From: Phenylobacterium sp. J426
Lineage (GTDB): Bacteria; Pseudomonadota; Alphaproteobacteria; Caulobacterales; Caulobacteraceae
Length of the DNA stretch: 64,000 bases
NCBI RefSeq assembly: GCF_024699945.1
Contig: NZ_JAJOMY010000001.1
Span: 1,240,001-1,304,000 of the forward strand
Reading direction: 5' to 3'
A program made the position numbers and the translations under genes. Positions 40,631 to 51,342 of the stretch are shown here, in pieces. The stretch's first letter is position 1; every line of letters starts with the position of its first letter. The notes under the pieces were generated by a model. That model saw only the letters and a list, made by a program, of their open reading frames with translations. It did not search any database and was not told where the DNA came from.

Positions 40631-41100
40631 ATGCATATGCCGTTTGTGCGCGGTGAGTGGAAGCGTGGCCTGATGATCGGCGCCGCGGCGCTGGGCGCCC
40701 TGGGCGTGGCCGCCTGCTCGACCCCCGACTGCCCTTCACCGGCGGCGACCGCATCGAAGCGCCGGCGAACGCCGCCATCTCCGTCAACGGCTACCTGTGG
40801 CGCGCGTCGCTCGACACGCTGTCGTTCATGCCGCTGTCTTCGGCCGACCCCTACGGCGGCGTGATCATCACCGACTGGTACTCGGCCCCCGAGACCCCGA
40901 ACGAGCGCTTCAAGTGCACGGTCTACATCCTGGACTCGCGGCTGCGCGCCGACGGCCTGAACGTCGCCGTCTTCAAGCAGGTGCGCGACGCCTCGGGCAA
41001 TTGGGTCGACCAGCCGGCCGCTGGCCAGACCGAGGCCGACCTCGAGAACGCCATCCTGTCGCGGGCGCGCCAGCTTCGACTTTCGAACATCCGCGGCTGA
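40631..41100 (+). CDS. DUF3576 family lipoprotein (one frameshift)
   Basis: About 156 residues after restoring one missing base near 40729. The N terminus has a basic start, a hydrophobic stretch and the lipobox G-V-A-A-C at about 26-30, so it is a lipoprotein. The rest (ISVNGYLWRASLDTLSFMPL, GGVIITDWYSAPETPNERFK, Y-I-L-D-S-R-L-R-A) is typical of DUF3576, a conserved alphaproteobacterial family of unknown function found next to leuS and lptE. It is probably in the outer membrane and may serve envelope assembly. Confidence 0.85.
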
Positions 41101-41176
41101 TCCGCGCCCGTTCGAAGGTCGACGCCCCTGACCGCGGCCGTTGACCGGACATCCAACTCCAGTCCAAAGGCCCGTC

Positions 41177-43771
41177 ATGGCCCGCTACAATCCCAAAGAG
41201 ACCGAACCCAAGTGGCGTGAGCGCTGGGACGGCGCGAACGCGTTCCGCGCCGAGGCCGACCGCTCGCGGCCCAAGTACTACGTCCTGGAGATGTTCCCGT
41301 ACCCGTCGGGACGCCTCCACATGGGCCACGTGCGCAACTACGCCCTGGGCGACGTCATCGCCCGCTTCAAGCGCGCCCGCGGCTTCTCGGTGCTGCACCC
41401 CATGGGCTGGGACGCCTTCGGCCTGCCGGCCGAGAACGCCGCCATGGAGCGCGGCGTCGATCCCAAGGCCTGGACCTACGACAACATCGCCCGCATGCGC
41501 GCCGAGCTGAAGGAGCTGGGCCTGGCGATCGACTGGGAGCGCGAGTTCGCCACCTGCGACGTCGACTACTACGGCAAGCAGCAGGCCTGGTTCATCGAGC
41601 TGTTCGAGCGCGGCCTCGTCTATCGCAAGGAAAGCGTCGTCAACTGGGACCCCGTCGACCAGACCGTGCTGGCCAACGAACAGGTCGTCGACGGCAAGGG
41701 CTGGCGCTCGGGCGCGCCCGTCGAGAAGCGCAAGCTGGCCCAGTGGTTCCTGAAGATCACCCAGTACGCCGACCAGCTGGTCGACGACCTGCAGGCCCTT
41801 GACCGCTGGCCCGACAAGGTCCGGACGATGCAGGAGAACTGGATCGGCCGCTCCAAGGGCTGCCGCGTCCGGTTCCGCTTCGCGGGCGAGGCGCCGGCCG
41901 GTCACGAGGCGGGGATCGAGGTCTACACCACCCGGCCCGACACCTTGTACGGCGCGAGCTTCGTGGGGATCGCCCCCGACCATCCGCTCGCCGAGCAGAT
42001 CGCCGCCTCGGACCCGCGGGCCGCCGCCTTCATCGCCGAGGCCCGCAAGGGTGCGGTCTCCGAGGCCGACATCGAGACGGCCGAGAAGATCGGCTACGAC
42101 ACCGGCTTCACCGTGAAGCACCCGTTCGACCCGAACTGGGAGCTGCCGGTCTGGATCGCCAACTTCATCCTGATGGACTACGGCACGGGCGCGATCTTCG
42201 CCTGCCCGGCCCATGACCAGCGCGACCTAGACTTCGCCCGCAAGTACGGCCTGCCGGTGAAGCCGGTGGTGCTGCCGCCCGGCGAGGATCCCGCGACGTT
42301 CGACGTGGGCGACGAGGCCTATGTCGGTCCGGGGGCCATCTACAACTCGCCCGGCCTGGACGGGCTGGACGTCGAGGCCGCCAAGGCCCGTGCGGTGGAG
42401 CGCATCGAGGCCGCCGGCGAGGGCCAGGGCGCCACGGTCTATCGCCTGCGCGACTGGGGCGTCTCGCGCCAGCGCGCCTGGGGCTGCCCGATCCCGTTCG
42501 TCCACTGCGGCAAGTGCGGCGTCGTCGCCGTGCCCAGGGACCAGCTGCCGATCACCCATCCGGCCGATATCGAGTTCGGCAAGTCGGGCAATGCGCTGGA
42601 GCGGCACCCGACGTGGAAGCAGACCACCTGCCCCACCTGCGGCGGCCCGGCGACGCGCGAGACCGACACGCTGGACACGTTCGTGGACAGCTCCTGGTAC
42701 TTCGCCCGCTTCGCCAATCCGCACGCCGAGGAGCCGATCGACAAGGCCGCCGCCGACTACTGGCTGCCGGTCGACCAGTACATCGGCGGCGTCGAGCACG
42801 CGGTCCTGCACCTGCTCTACGCCCGGTTCATCACCAAGGCCCTGGCCGACGAAGAGCGCCTGAGCGTCCGCGAGCCGTTCGCCGGCCTGTTCACGCAAGG
42901 CATGGTCACCCACGAAACCTACCGCCGGCAGAACGGCGAATGGGTCGAGCCGGGCCAGGTCGAGGTCGTCGTCGAGGGCAAGACCCGCCGCGCGGCCCTG
43001 GCCGAGGGCGGCGAGCCGGTGGTGATCGGCGACGTCGAGAAGATGTCGAAGTCCAAGAAGAACACGGTGGCCCCGGAGGAGATCTTCGAGGTCTACGGCG
43101 TCGACGCCGCCCGTCTCTTCGTGCTCTCCGACAGCCCGCCCGAGCGCGACTTCCAGTGGTCCTCGGCGGGGGTCCAGGGCGCTTGGCGCTTCGTCAACCG
43201 CGTCTGGGACGAGTTCGACGCCCACCCCGCCGGCGGCATCGACTGGAAGGACCCGCAGGAGGACGAGACCGACATCGCCCGCGAGCTGCGCCGCCAGACG
43301 CACCGCACGATCAAGGCCGTCACCGAGGCGATCGAGGCGTTCCGCTTCAACTCGGGCATCGCCCGGCTGTACGAGTTCCTGAACGTCCTGAAGGCCGCCC
43401 CGGTGATCGACGGCGACCCGGTGCTGCTGGCCGCCCGCCACGAGGCGCTGATGGCCTTCGCCCGTCTCATCGCGCCGTTCACGCCGCACCTGGCCGAGGA
43501 GTGCTGGGCCCACATCGGCGGCGAAGGCATGGTGGTCGAGGCCCCCTGGCCCGAGTTCGACCCTGCCCTCACCGAGGACGCGGTGAAGGTCCTGCCGGTC
43601 CAGGTGAACGGCAAGCGCCGCGGCGAGATCTCCGCGCCTGCCGGCGCCGAGCCGGCCGAGGTCGAGAAGATCCTGCTCGCCGATCCCGAGATCACCGCGC
43701 GGCTGGAAGGCCTGACGATCCGCAAGATCATTGTGGTCAAGGACCGGATCGTGAATATCGTGGCCGCATGA
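41177..43771 (+). CDS. leuS: Leucyl-tRNA synthetase
   Basis: 864 residues, full length. The HIGH signature is in [14 protein letters not shown]. The CP1 editing domain lies at about 220-420 ([10 protein letters not shown]). A zinc-ribbon-like pair of Cys clusters lies near 455-460 and 490-495, and K-M-S-K-S-K-K-N near residue 620. It charges tRNA-Leu and edits misactivated amino acids. The ATG at 41177 is preferred over an in-frame upstream ATG because it begins the conserved M-A-R-Y-N-P. The stop overlaps the lptE start (ATGA). Confidence 0.98.
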   Translation: MARYNPKETEPKWRERWDGANAFRAEADRSRPKYYVLEMFPYPSGRLHMGHVRNYALGDVIARFKRARGFSVLHPMGWDAFGLPAENAAMERGVDPKAWTYDNIARMRAELKELGLAIDWEREFATCDVDYYGKQQAWFIELFERGLVYRKESVVNWDPVDQTVLANEQVVDGKGWRSGAPVEKRKLAQWFLKITQYADQLVDDLQALDRWPDKVRTMQENWIGRSKGCRVRFRFAGEAPAGHEAGIEVYTTRPDTLYGASFVGIAPDHPLAEQIAASDPRAAAFIAEARKGAVSEADIETAEKIGYDTGFTVKHPFDPNWELPVWIANFILMDYGTGAIFACPAHDQRDLDFARKYGLPVKPVVLPPGEDPATFDVGDEAYVGPGAIYNSPGLDGLDVEAAKARAVERIEAAGEGQGATVYRLRDWGVSRQRAWGCPIPFVHCGKCGVVAVPRDQLPITHPADIEFGKSGNALERHPTWKQTTCPTCGGPATRETDTLDTFVDSSWYFARFANPHAEEPIDKAAADYWLPVDQYIGGVEHAVLHLLYARFITKALADEERLSVREPFAGLFTQGMVTHETYRRQNGEWVEPGQVEVVVEGKTRRAALAEGGEPVVIGDVEKMSKSKKNTVAPEEIFEVYGVDAARLFVLSDSPPERDFQWSSAGVQGAWRFVNRVWDEFDAHPAGGIDWKDPQEDETDIARELRRQTHRTIKAVTEAIEAFRFNSGIARLYEFLNVLKAAPVIDGDPVLLAARHEALMAFARLIAPFTPHLAEECWAHIGGEGMVVEAPWPEFDPALTEDAVKVLPVQVNGKRRGEISAPAGAEPAEVEKILLADPEITARLEGLTIRKIIVVKDRIVNIVAA

Positions 43772-44283
43772 CGAAGGCCGCGCTTCTCGCTCTCGCCGTC
43801 TCGACCGCGGCGCTCTCCACGGGCCTGGCGGGCTGCGCCGGGTTCACGCCGCTGTACGGCGAGACGGTGGTGTCCAGCCTGGGCGCCATCGATGTCGAGG
43901 CGCCGGACGGCCGCACGGGCTTCCTCATCCGCCAGCACCTCGACGACGCCTTCGCCAAGGGACGCAGCGGCCCCAAGGCCTACAGCATGCAGCTCGAGCT
44001 GGGCGAAGCGCGGTATCCTCGGGGCGTCCGGATCGACAACGTCGCCACCCGCTACGAATACGTGCTCACCGCCAACTATGTGCTGCGCGCGCAGCCCTCC
44101 GGCGCGGTAGCCAAGCGCGGCCGGGTTCGGGTCGAGCTGACCTACGACAGCGCCGACCAGCCCTACGCCTCGATCTCGGCCCAGCAGGACGCCCAGGACC
44201 GCGCCGCGGCGGAAGCCGCCCGCCGCATCGAACTGGAACTCGCCGTCTGGCTCGCCAACGGCGCCAGGCCGCCCCGAGCCTAG
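43768..44283 (+). CDS. lptE: LPS-assembly lipoprotein LptE
   Basis: 171 residues. A signal peptide ends with the lipobox G-L-A-G-C near residue 23; the next residues A-G-F-T-P-L-Y-G are the LptE signature. The rest is the short alpha/beta plug that fits inside the LptD barrel and delivers lipopolysaccharide to the cell surface. Start overlaps the leuS stop by four bases, and holA begins 13 bases after it, so leuS-lptE-holA is one operon. Confidence 0.93.
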   Translation: MTKAALLALAVSTAALSTGLAGCAGFTPLYGETVVSSLGAIDVEAPDGRTGFLIRQHLDDAFAKGRSGPKAYSMQLELGEARYPRGVRIDNVATRYEYVLTANYVLRAQPSGAVAKRGRVRVELTYDSADQPYASISAQQDAQDRAAAEAARRIELELAVWLANGARPPRA

Positions 44284-44296
44284 GCGGCCCCCGCCC

Positions 44297-45353
44297 GTGA
44301 TCCTCAGCCGCCGGCCTGACATCGAGCGGTTCATCGGCAAGCCCGACGCCGCCGTCCGCGCGGCGGTGATCTATGGCCGCGACCTGGGCGTGGTGCGCGA
44401 CCGCGGCCATGCGCTGGCGGCCAAGATCGTCCCCAACCCGGACGATCCCTTCGATGTCGCCATCCTCACGGAGGCCGACGTCGCAGACGATCCGCCGCGG
44501 CTCGAGGGCGAGCTTGCGGCGCAGTCGCTGATGGGCGGCCGCCGCCTCGTGCGCCTGCGCCTCTCCAACGAGAAGCCCGCCGCCGTCGACAAGGCGGTGG
44601 CCGAGGCCCTGGAGCGCCACGCGGCCGGCGAGCTCAACCCGGACGCCTTCTTCCTCATCGAGGCCGGGAATCTCGAGCGCAGCTCCCGCGCTGCGGAAGA
44701 CCGGCGAGAAGGCTGCCGCCTGCGCCGTCATCCCCTGCTACGAGGACGAACCCGGCGACGTCGCGCGCCTCGTGCGCGAGCTGCTGGCGCGGGACGGGGT
44801 GTCCCTCAACGCCGACGCCCTGCAGATGTTCGTCCAGCGGCTGCCCAAGGAGCGCGGCGTCGCCAGGCAGGAGATCGAGCGGCTGGCGCTCTATCTCGGG
44901 CCGGGCAGCGGCGCGACGGCGACGCCGGCGGACCTCGAGGGCTTCCTGGGCGTCGAGCCCGAGGCCTCGCTGTTCGACGCGGCGGCCGACGCCTTCGGCG
45001 GCCGCCTCGCCGACGCGCAAGCCGGCCTGCGCCGCGCCGCCCAGGAGGGCGAGAGCGGCCCCGCCGCCGTCCGCGCCATCGGCATGCACCTGGGCAAGCT
45101 GCGCCGCACGCTCACCCTCGCCAAGGCCGGCGCCGGCCTGCAGGAAGCCGCCAAGGCCTCCGGCGTCTTCTGGAAACAGGAACGCGAGTTCCTCCGCCAG
45201 GCCCGCGCCTGGAGCCTGGAGGAGCTCGACCGCATCCAGCCCGAGGTGCTGGCCGCCGACAAGGCCTGCAAGACCGCCGGCAGCCCCGACCGCCTCATCG
45301 CCGAACGCCTCGCGCTCACCGTCGCCGGCCGGGCAAGGCGGCTGGGGTTGTAG
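44297..45353 (+). CDS. holA: DNA polymerase III delta subunit (one frameshift)
   Basis: About 351 residues after removing one extra C at 44685-44687, which restores R-S-S-A-L-R-K-T-G-E. The AAA+-like N-terminal part contains AVIYGRDLGVVRDR and DAFFLIEAGNL; the later part has the delta collar domain. HolA opens the beta clamp in the clamp-loader complex and is essential, so the break is an assembly error. It ends 40 bases before the convergent parB. Confidence 0.9.
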
Positions 45354-45362
45354 CTCAATCAA

Positions 45363-45385
45363 TCCCTCCCCTTCATGGGGAAGGA
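45363..45385. terminator. Hairpin between convergent holA and parB
   Basis: TCC-c-TCCCC / GGGGA-a-GGA with a five-base loop (one mismatch) in the 40-base gap between two convergent stops. A similar G/A-rich palindrome occurs after dnaQ at 61487, including the same trailing AAAGCG. Confidence 0.5.
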
Positions 45386-45393
45386 AAGCGGAT

Positions 45394-46269
45394 CTACCAC
45401 TTCGTCAGGCGGCGGCAGATCTCGTCCAGCTGCTCCAGGGTTGCGTAGCGGATCTTCAGCTCGCCGGCGCCGCCGCGGTCGGCGATGTCGACGCTCATGC
45501 CCAACGCGTCCTCGAGGTCGGCTTCCAGCGCCGCGGTGTCCGCATCCTTCGAACGCTTCGGCCCGCTGGCCTTCTTCGCGCCCTCCCCGCCCACGGGGCC
45601 TTGCGGCTTCGCCAGCGCCTCGGCGTCGCGCACCGAGAGGCCCTTGTCGATGATCTGCTCGGCGAGCGCTTCGGGATCGCCCGAGGTCAGCAGCGCCCGG
45701 GCGTGGCCCGCCGTCAGCTTGCCGGTCACCACGTACTGCTGCACCCGCTCGGGCAGCTGCAGCAGGCGCATGGTGTTGGCCACGTGGCTGCGGCTCTTGC
45801 CGACCCGCTCGGCGGCCTGCTCCTGGGTATAGGCCATCCGCCCCATCAGCGCGGAATAGGCCCGGGCCTCCTCCATGGCGTTGAGGTCGGCGCGCTGGAC
45901 GTTCTCCACGACCGCGATCTCGAACGACAGGTTGTCGTCCACGTTGCGCACCAGGGCCGGGATCGCGTGCAGGCCCGCCTTCTGGCTCGCCCGCCAGCGG
46001 CGCTCGCCGGCGACGATCTCGAACTCGCCCGGCGTCTTCGGCGAGGGGCGCACCAGGATCGGCTGCAGCACGCCGCGTTCCCGGATCGAGGCTTCCAGCT
46101 CGGCGATCTCGGCGTCCGAGAAGTGCTGGCGCGGCTGGTCGACGTTGCGGTGGATCAGCTCGATCGGGATTTCCCGCACGCCGGCCTGCGGATCGGCCGC
46201 ATGCTCGATCTCCTCGGCCTCGCCCAGCAGGGCCGAAAGGCCCCGCCCCAGTCCACGCTTCTCCGCCAT
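45394..46269 (-). CDS. parB: Chromosome partitioning protein ParB
   Basis: 291 residues. The N-terminal KRGLGRGLSALLG is the ParA-contact motif. The ParB/Srx CTPase core contains GERRWRASQKAG, and the helix-turn-helix TQEQAAERVGKSRSHVANTMRL binds parS. A C-terminal dimerisation domain ends the protein. ParB loads at parS, spreads as a CTP-dependent clamp, and with ParA moves the origin; in Caulobacter it also anchors the origin to the pole through PopZ. It starts six bases after parA; three parS sites lie a few kilobases upstream. Confidence 0.97.
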   Translation of the reverse strand: MAEKRGLGRGLSALLGEAEEIEHAADPQAGVREIPIELIHRNVDQPRQHFSDAEIAELEASIRERGVLQPILVRPSPKTPGEFEIVAGERRWRASQKAGLHAIPALVRNVDDNLSFEIAVVENVQRADLNAMEEARAYSALMGRMAYTQEQAAERVGKSRSHVANTMRLLQLPERVQQYVVTGKLTAGHARALLTSGDPEALAEQIIDKGLSVRDAEALAKPQGPVGGEGAKKASGPKRSKDADTAALEADLEDALGMSVDIADRGGAGELKIRYATLEQLDEICRRLTKW

Positions 46270-46275
46270 GTCGTC

Positions 46276-47103
46276 CTAGCTCACCGCTTCCGCTTGCGAC
46301 CGCTTCCGGCGCTCTCGCTCGCGCAGCACCACCTCACGCGCGAGCTTCAGATAGGCCTGGCTGCCGGCGCACTTCAGGTCGTAGACCAGCACCGGACGGC
46401 CGAACGACGGCGCCTCCGAGACCCGCACGTTGCGGGGGATCACCGTCTGATAGACCGTGTCGCCGAAGTGGGCGCGGACGTCGCCCGCCACCTGCTCCGA
46501 CAGCGAATTGCGCCGGTCGTACATCGTCAGGATGACGCCCTGGATCTCCAGCGCCGGATTGAGGCTGCCGCGAACGAGATCGACGGTGCGCATCAGCTGG
46601 GTCAGCCCTTCCAGGGCGAAGAACTCGCACTGCAGCGGCACCAGCACGGCGTCGGCCGCGGCCATGGCGTTGACGGTCAGCAGGTTCAGCGACGGCGGGC
46701 AGTCAATCAGGACGTAGGTATAGGCGCCGCTCTCGCGGATGGGGCTCAGCGCGTCCCGGAGCTTGAACGAGCGGCGGGCCTGCTGGCCGAGCTCCAGCTC
46801 GACGCCCGACAGGTCCGGATCGGCCGGCACCAGGTCGAGGCCGGGGACCGAGGTCTTCACGACGGCCTCCATCACGGGCTTCTCACCCATCAGCACGTCG
46901 TACAGGGTGTTTTTGCGCAAGGCCCGTCCGACGCCGAGGCCGGTGGAGGCGTTGCCCTGCGGGTCGCTGTCGACCAGCAGCACCTTTTCGCCGACCGCGG
47001 CCAGGGCCGTGCCGAGGTTGATGGCCGTGGTGGTCTTGCCGACGCCGCCCTTCTGGTTGGCGACGACCAGGATACGCAAAGGTCTGTCAGACTTTACGGC
47101 CAC
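46276..47103 (-). CDS. parA: Chromosome partitioning ATPase ParA
   Basis: 275 residues with a GTG start. The deviant Walker A K-G-G-V-G-K-T-T lies near residues 18-25, the switch region D-S-D-P-Q-G-N near 46, and Walker B VLIDCPPSLNL. ParA-ATP dimers coat the nucleoid and are released by ParB, pulling the origin across the cell. In Caulobacter it is essential. It overlaps the rsmG end by 17 bases. Confidence 0.97.
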   Translation of the reverse strand: MAVKSDRPLRILVVANQKGGVGKTTTAINLGTALAAVGEKVLLVDSDPQGNASTGLGVGRALRKNTLYDVLMGEKPVMEAVVKTSVPGLDLVPADPDLSGVELELGQQARRSFKLRDALSPIRESGAYTYVLIDCPPSLNLLTVNAMAAADAVLVPLQCEFFALEGLTQLMRTVDLVRGSLNPALEIQGVILTMYDRRNSLSEQVAGDVRAHFGDTVYQTVIPRNVRVSEAPSFGRPVLVYDLKCAGSQAYLKLAREVVLRERERRKRSQAEAVS

Positions 47104-47728
47104 GGCCCCGCTCCCGTCCCAGACTCTTCACCCGCACGATGCGGCCCCGCTCGTCACTCTTCGACGGTATGACATCCGCCTCGAATTCCCAAGATCTAGC
47201 GGCCTCGCTCATTTCGGCTGCTACATCTTGTCCCTTCAGGAAAAGCCCGGTCGCACCGGCCTTCAGGTAGGGCCGGGCATACCCCAACAGCCGCACGAGC
47301 GGCGCACAAGCCCGGGCGGTGACGATGTCCACAGCCAAGTCGAGGTTTTCCGCCCTGTCGTTGTGAACCGTGGCGGGCAGGTCGAGCAGGTCGACGATCT
47401 CCGCGAGGAACCGGCAGCGCTTGGCCATGCTCTCCACGAGGTGGACGTGGAACCCCTCACGGCCCTTCCCAAGGATCGCAAGCACGAGTCCCGGAAAGCC
47501 GGCGCCGGCCCCCAGGTCCGCCCAGACGAGGGCCTCCGGCGCCAGCCGCAGCAGCTGGGCGCTGTCCCACGCGTGGCGGTTCCAGAAGTCCGGGATCGTC
47601 TTCGGGCCGACGAGGTTCATCACCTCATTGCCGGCCGTCAGCTTCTCCAGGAACCGGCTCAGGTCGGCGACCTGGGCCTCGGTCGCGCCGGTGGCGGCGG
47701 CGAAGCTCTCCGCGTCGGTGACGACCAT
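47087..47728 (-). CDS. rsmG: 16S rRNA methyltransferase RsmG (GidB)
   Basis: 213 residues. A Rossmann methyltransferase with the S-adenosylmethionine site D-L-G-A-G-A-G-F-P-G-L-V near residue 73, and NLVGPKTIPDFWNRH in the N-terminal part. It adds the m7G at G527 (E. coli numbering) of 16S rRNA; loss gives low-level streptomycin resistance. It lies between mnmG and parA as in most alphaproteobacteria. Confidence 0.95.
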   Translation of the reverse strand: MVVTDAESFAAATGATEAQVADLSRFLEKLTAGNEVMNLVGPKTIPDFWNRHAWDSAQLLRLAPEALVWADLGAGAGFPGLVLAILGKGREGFHVHLVESMAKRCRFLAEIVDLLDLPATVHNDRAENLDLAVDIVTARACAPLVRLLGYARPYLKAGATGLFLKGQDVAAEMSEAARSWEFEADVIPSKSDERGRIVRVKSLGRERGRGRKV

Positions 47729-47765
47729 CAGGCGGCGCGGCGACGAACGTGGGCGAGCAGCGCCG

Positions 47766-49577
47766 TCAGGGGCCTGGGGTGACGCCCTCGATACGCCCGG
47801 CCTGGCCCAGCGTCAGCGGCCGCACCGTCGCCAGCTTCTCGCGCACCTCGTTCGACAGCCCGCCGATGGCCGCGTAGTCCAGATCAGCCGGGAGCCGCAG
47901 GTCCTCGTCCCGACGCATGGCCTCGGCGTCGGCGGCCTGGCGATCCAGATAGCCGGCGTAGGACGCGTCGATCTCCACCTGCTCGCGCACGGCCGGCGAC
48001 CACTCGCCGATCTGCGGCCAGATGCGGGCCAGGTCTCCGAAGGCGATGGTCGGATAGGCGAGCAGCTGCAGCAGGTCCCGACGCTGACCGTCGGCCTTCA
48101 CCGGCAGCCCGGCCTTCTGCGCCTCCTGGGGCGTGAGCTTGAGTTCCTGCGCCAGAGCCCGCGCGCCGGCGAGTTCGCGCTGTTTCACGTGAAACACGCC
48201 GGCCCGGCTGGACCCCACGACGCCCAGGTCGATGCCCTTGCCGGTGAGCCGCTGGTCGGCGTTGTCGGCGCGCAGCGTCAGCCGGAACTCGGCCCGGCTG
48301 GTGAACATGCGATAGGGCTCGGTGACGCCGCGGGTCACCAGGTCGTCGATCAGCACGCCGATATAGGCCTCGTCCCGGGCGAACTGGGCGGGCTCGGCGC
48401 CCGAGGCGGCGCGGGCGGCGTTGAGGCCGGCGACAAGGCCCTGGGCGCCGGCCTCCTCATAGCCCGTGGTGCCGTTGATCTGGCCGGCGAGGTACAGGCC
48501 CGGCAGGCGCTTCACCTCAAGCGTCGGATAGAGCTCGCGCGGATCGACGTAGTCGTATTCGATCGCATAGCCGTGGCGCTTCACCACCACCTGCTCCAGC
48601 CCGGGGATGGTCCGCAGGAACAGGTCCTGCGTCTCGGTCGAGACCGACGTCGAGATCCCGTTTGGATACACCGTCGTGTCGTCCAGGCCTTCGGGCTCGA
48701 GGAAGATCTGGTGGCTGGTCTTGTCGCGGAACCTGACCACCTTGTCCTCGATGGACGGGCAGTAGCGCGGGCCGCGGCCCGACACCCGGCCGCCATAGAC
48801 GGCGCTCTCCTCGAGCCGCTCGGCGATGATCCGGTGGGTCTCTTCCGTCGTGTAGGTGATGCCGCACTGGATCTGCGGCACGGTGATCCTGTCGGTCAGG
48901 AACGAGAACGGGATCGGCTCGTCGTCGGCCGACTGCATCTCAAGCCGGTCCCAGGCGATGGTCGAGCCGTCAAGCCGCGCGGGCGTGCCGGTCTTCAGCC
49001 GCCCCATGTTGAGGCCGAGCGCATAGAGCCGGTCCGACAATCCGATGGCCGGCTGGTCGCCGATGCGGCCTGCGGGGATGCGGGTCTCACCCTGGTGGAT
49101 GACGCCCTTCAGGAAGGTGCCCGTGGTCAGCACCACCCGGCCGGCGGAATAGGCCTCGCCGCTCGCTCCGACGACGCCGGTGACATGGCCGCCGTCGACC
49201 AGCAGGTCCTCGACCGCCTCGGCCTTGATCGTAAGGTTCGGCGTGGCGGCGAGCTCCGCCTGCATGGCCTCGCGATAGAGCTTGCGGTCGATCTGCGAGC
49301 GCGGGCCGCGAACAGCGGCGCCTTTCGAGCGGTTGAGCATCCGGAACTGGATGCCGGCCTGATCCGCCAGCCGGCCCATGACGCCGTCCAGGGCATCGAT
49401 CTCCCGCACGAGATGGCCTTTCCCCAGGCCGCCGATGGCCGGGTTGCAGCTCATCTCGCCGATCGTCTCGATCTTGTGAGTCAGCAGCAGCGTGCGCGCG
49501 CCAAAGCGCGCCGCGGCGGCAGCCGCCTCGCAGCCGGCGTGTCCGCCGCCAATGACGATGACATCCCACTGGGTCAT
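47766..49577 (-). CDS. mnmG: tRNA U34 carboxymethylaminomethyl synthesis enzyme MnmG (GidA)
   Basis: 603 residues. The FAD-binding motif [12 protein letters not shown] is at residues 6-18. The first GidA signature with catalytic Cys is in C-G-I-T-Y-T-T-E-E and the second in [12 protein letters not shown]. With MnmE it modifies the wobble uridine of several tRNAs. The ATG at 49577 begins the usual M-T-Q-W-D-V; an upstream frame would read through a parS site. One further parS site is inside the coding sequence at 48181. Confidence 0.96.
   Translation of the reverse strand: MTQWDVIVIGGGHAGCEAAAAAARFGARTLLLTHKIETIGEMSCNPAIGGLGKGHLVREIDALDGVMGRLADQAGIQFRMLNRSKGAAVRGPRSQIDRKLYREAMQAELAATPNLTIKAEAVEDLLVDGGHVTGVVGASGEAYSAGRVVLTTGTFLKGVIHQGETRIPAGRIGDQPAIGLSDRLYALGLNMGRLKTGTPARLDGSTIAWDRLEMQSADDEPIPFSFLTDRITVPQIQCGITYTTEETHRIIAERLEESAVYGGRVSGRGPRYCPSIEDKVVRFRDKTSHQIFLEPEGLDDTTVYPNGISTSVSTETQDLFLRTIPGLEQVVVKRHGYAIEYDYVDPRELYPTLEVKRLPGLYLAGQINGTTGYEEAGAQGLVAGLNAARAASGAEPAQFARDEAYIGVLIDDLVTRGVTEPYRMFTSRAEFRLTLRADNADQRLTGKGIDLGVVGSSRAGVFHVKQRELAGARALAQELKLTPQEAQKAGLPVKADGQRRDLLQLLAYPTIAFGDLARIWPQIGEWSPAVREQVEIDASYAGYLDRQAADAEAMRRDEDLRLPADLDYAAIGGLSNEVREKLATVRPLTLGQAGRIEGVTPGP
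48181..48196. promoter_or_regulatory. parS site 1 (centromere), within mnmG
   Basis: TGTTTCACGTGAAACA, a perfect palindrome identical to the bacterial parS consensus bound by ParB. It lies inside mnmG, where the same bases encode part of V-F-H-V-K-Q, so two functions overlap. Confidence 0.95.
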
Positions 49578-49607
49578 GAGGCGGCTCATATAGGGGAAGA
49601 GCGCCCG

Positions 49608-49623
49608 TGTTTCACGTGAAACG
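49608..49623. promoter_or_regulatory. parS site 2 (centromere)
   Basis: TGTTTCACGTGAAACG, which matches parS at 15 of 16 bases. It lies in the gap between mnmE and mnmG, 38 bases from site 3. The pair straddles the likely start of the mnmG transcript. Confidence 0.93.
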
Positions 49624-49645
49624 TCGCCGCGCACCCCGGGGTGGG

Positions 49646-49661
49646 TGTTTCACGTGAAACA
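49646..49661. promoter_or_regulatory. parS site 3 (centromere)
   Basis: TGTTTCACGTGAAACA, a perfect parS palindrome five bases downstream of the mnmE stop codon. With sites 1 and 2 it makes a cluster about 8 kb from the predicted replication origin, the distance found in Caulobacter. Confidence 0.95.
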
Positions 49662-49666
49662 CCAAC

Positions 49667-51007
49667 TCACTTGCCAATGCAGAAGGTCGAGAAGATCCGG
49701 CCCAGCACCGCCTCCGGATCGATGCGGCCGGTGATCCGGTCCAGCGCCCGTGCGGCCAGCCGCACGTCCTCGGCGGCGAGCTCGAGCGCCTCATCCTGCT
49801 GCAAGGCATGGCGCAGCCGCTGCGCCGCCTCCGCCAGCAGCTCCTTGTGCCGCAGCCGCGTGGCCGCCGGCGGCTCCGCCCCCGCCCAGGGCCTCGACGA
49901 TCCGCTCGGTGAGCAGCCGCCGGATCCAGGCAACGTCGCTCGGACCCTTGGCCGTGATCTCGGCCGACGGGATGTCCATCCGACGCGCGACCTCGGCGGC
50001 CCAGGGCGCCGGCTGGCCCCACCGGCTGATCGCGCTTGGTGATCAGGCAGATATCGCCCTGCCCGACCTCGTCCGGCAGACCCGGCAGCTCGGACGACGA
50101 CCCGTCCACCAGCCACAGCCGCAAATCTGCGCCCTCGGCCCAGGCCCGCGCCCGGCGGACGCCTTCGGCCTCGATCTCTTCCTCGGTGTCGCGAATGCCG
50201 GCGGTGTCGGCCAGCAGCGCCTTGTAGCCGCCCAGCACCAGCGGGACTTCGATGACGTCCCGGGTCGTGCCGGCGTGCGGCGTCACAATCGCGACATCCC
50301 GCTCGACGAGCGCGTTCAACAGCGTGCTTTTCCCGGCGTTCGGCGCCCCCCACCAGCGCGATGCGGTAGCCCTCCCGCACGCGCTCGCCCCGGTCGGCGT
50401 CGGCGATGTTCTTGTCGATGTCGCGGATCAGGGCTTCCAGCACGGGCCCCGCCCGCGCCGCGACGTCGGCCGGCACCTCCTCGTCCGGAAAATCCACCGC
50501 CGCCTCGAACATGGCCAGGGCCTCGGTCAGGGCGTCCGACCATCGGGCCTGCACCTGCGAGAGGCGCCCGCCCAGCTGCTCGAGCGCCTGGCGCCGCTGT
50601 TGCTCGGTCTCCGCATCGATCAGGTCCGCCACGCCTTCGGCCTGCGCGAGGTCGAGCTTGCCGTTCTCGAAGGCCCGCCGGGTGAACTCCCCCGGCTCCG
50701 CCAGCCGCAGCCCCGACGCCGCCAAGGCCTCGACCAGGGCGCCGACCACCGCCGTGCCGCCGTGCACGTGGAACTCGGCGGCGTCCTCGCCGGTGTAGCT
50801 GGCCGGGCCCTCGAAGAAGAGCACCAGCGCCTGGTCGATCTCGCGGCCGTCACCGTCGCGCAGCCGGCGCACGGAGGCCAGCCGCGGTTCGGGAACCGAG
50901 CCCGCAAGCGCCTCGACCGACCGCCGCGCGTCCGGGCCGGAGACCCGCACCACCGCCACCGCCGCGCGGCCCGCGGCCGTCGCCGGCGCGAAGATGGTGT
51001 CGGTCAT
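49667..51007 (-). CDS. mnmE: tRNA modification GTPase MnmE (three frameshifts)
   Basis: About 446 residues after three corrections: an extra base in the six-C run at 50346-50351, one near 50010-50030, and one in the five-C run at 49879-49883. It has an N-terminal folate-binding domain ([29 protein letters not shown]), then a helical domain with an inserted G domain (P-loop [10 protein letters not shown]3 D-T-A-G-I-R), and the invariant C-terminal F-C-I-G-K. It is the GTPase partner of MnmG in making cmnm5U34. The intact motifs and C-terminal Cys argue for a working gene and sequencing errors. Start overlaps the DUF6489 gene stop by four bases. Confidence 0.93.
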   Translation of the reverse strand: MTDTIFAPATAAGRAAVAVVRVSGPDARRSVEALAGSVPEPRLASVRRLRDGDGREIDQALVLFFEGPASYTGEDAAEFHVHGGTAVVGALVEALAASGLRLAEPGEFTRRAFENGKLDLAQAEGVADLIDAETEQQRRQALEQLGGRLSQVQARWSDALTEALAMFEAAVDFPDEEVPADVAARAGPVLEALIRDIDKNIADADRGERVREGYRIALVGGAERREKHAVERARRAGCRDCDAARRHDPGRHRSPAGAGRLQGAAGRHRRHSRHRGRDRGRRRPPGAGLGRGRRFAAVAGGRVVVRAAGSAGRGRAGRYLPDHQARSAGGASRRPGPPRSRVGWTSRRPRSRPRVRATLPGSGGCSPSGSSRPWAGAEPPAATRLRHKELLAEAAQRLRHALQQDEALELAAEDVRLAARALDRITGRIDPEAVLGRIFSTFCIGK

Positions 51008-51246
51008 TCCTTGGGCGTGGACCCGCCGAGGCCCGCTTCCATCATCTTGCGGAACTGCTCCTGGGCGCCGGTCCCGAAGCTCATCCAGTTCTTCATGAAT
51101 TCCTCGGGCGACAGCAGCTGGATGTTGGCGTCGATCCGCTTGCTCATCTCCTGGACGAGGTGGTCGTTCAGGCCGCTCACGTCCGGCAGGCCCAGGAAGC
51201 GCCGCGCCTCCTCCGGCGTGCAGTCCACCTCGATCGTCATCTTCAT
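51004..51246 (-). CDS. Small conserved protein, DUF6489 type
   Basis: 80 residues beginning [22 protein letters not shown]. The rest is helical, with [19 protein letters not shown]. This short family is conserved just before mnmE in alphaproteobacteria. No function is known to me. The last four bases overlap the mnmE start (ATGA), so it should be made together with MnmE. The longer upstream frame to 51342 has no ribosome site. Confidence 0.75.
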   Translation of the reverse strand: MKMTIEVDCTPEEARRFLGLPDVSGLNDHLVQEMSKRIDANIQLLSPEEFMKNWMSFGTGAQEQFRKMMEAGLGGSTPKE

Positions 51247-51342
51247 GGCGTCTTGCCCTCGTACTGGAGTTCCATATGGCCGCGAGGGGCCGTCGCTTGC
51301 TAGTACCCTTGGCCGAAGGGCCTTGCATACGGGAGACCACAC

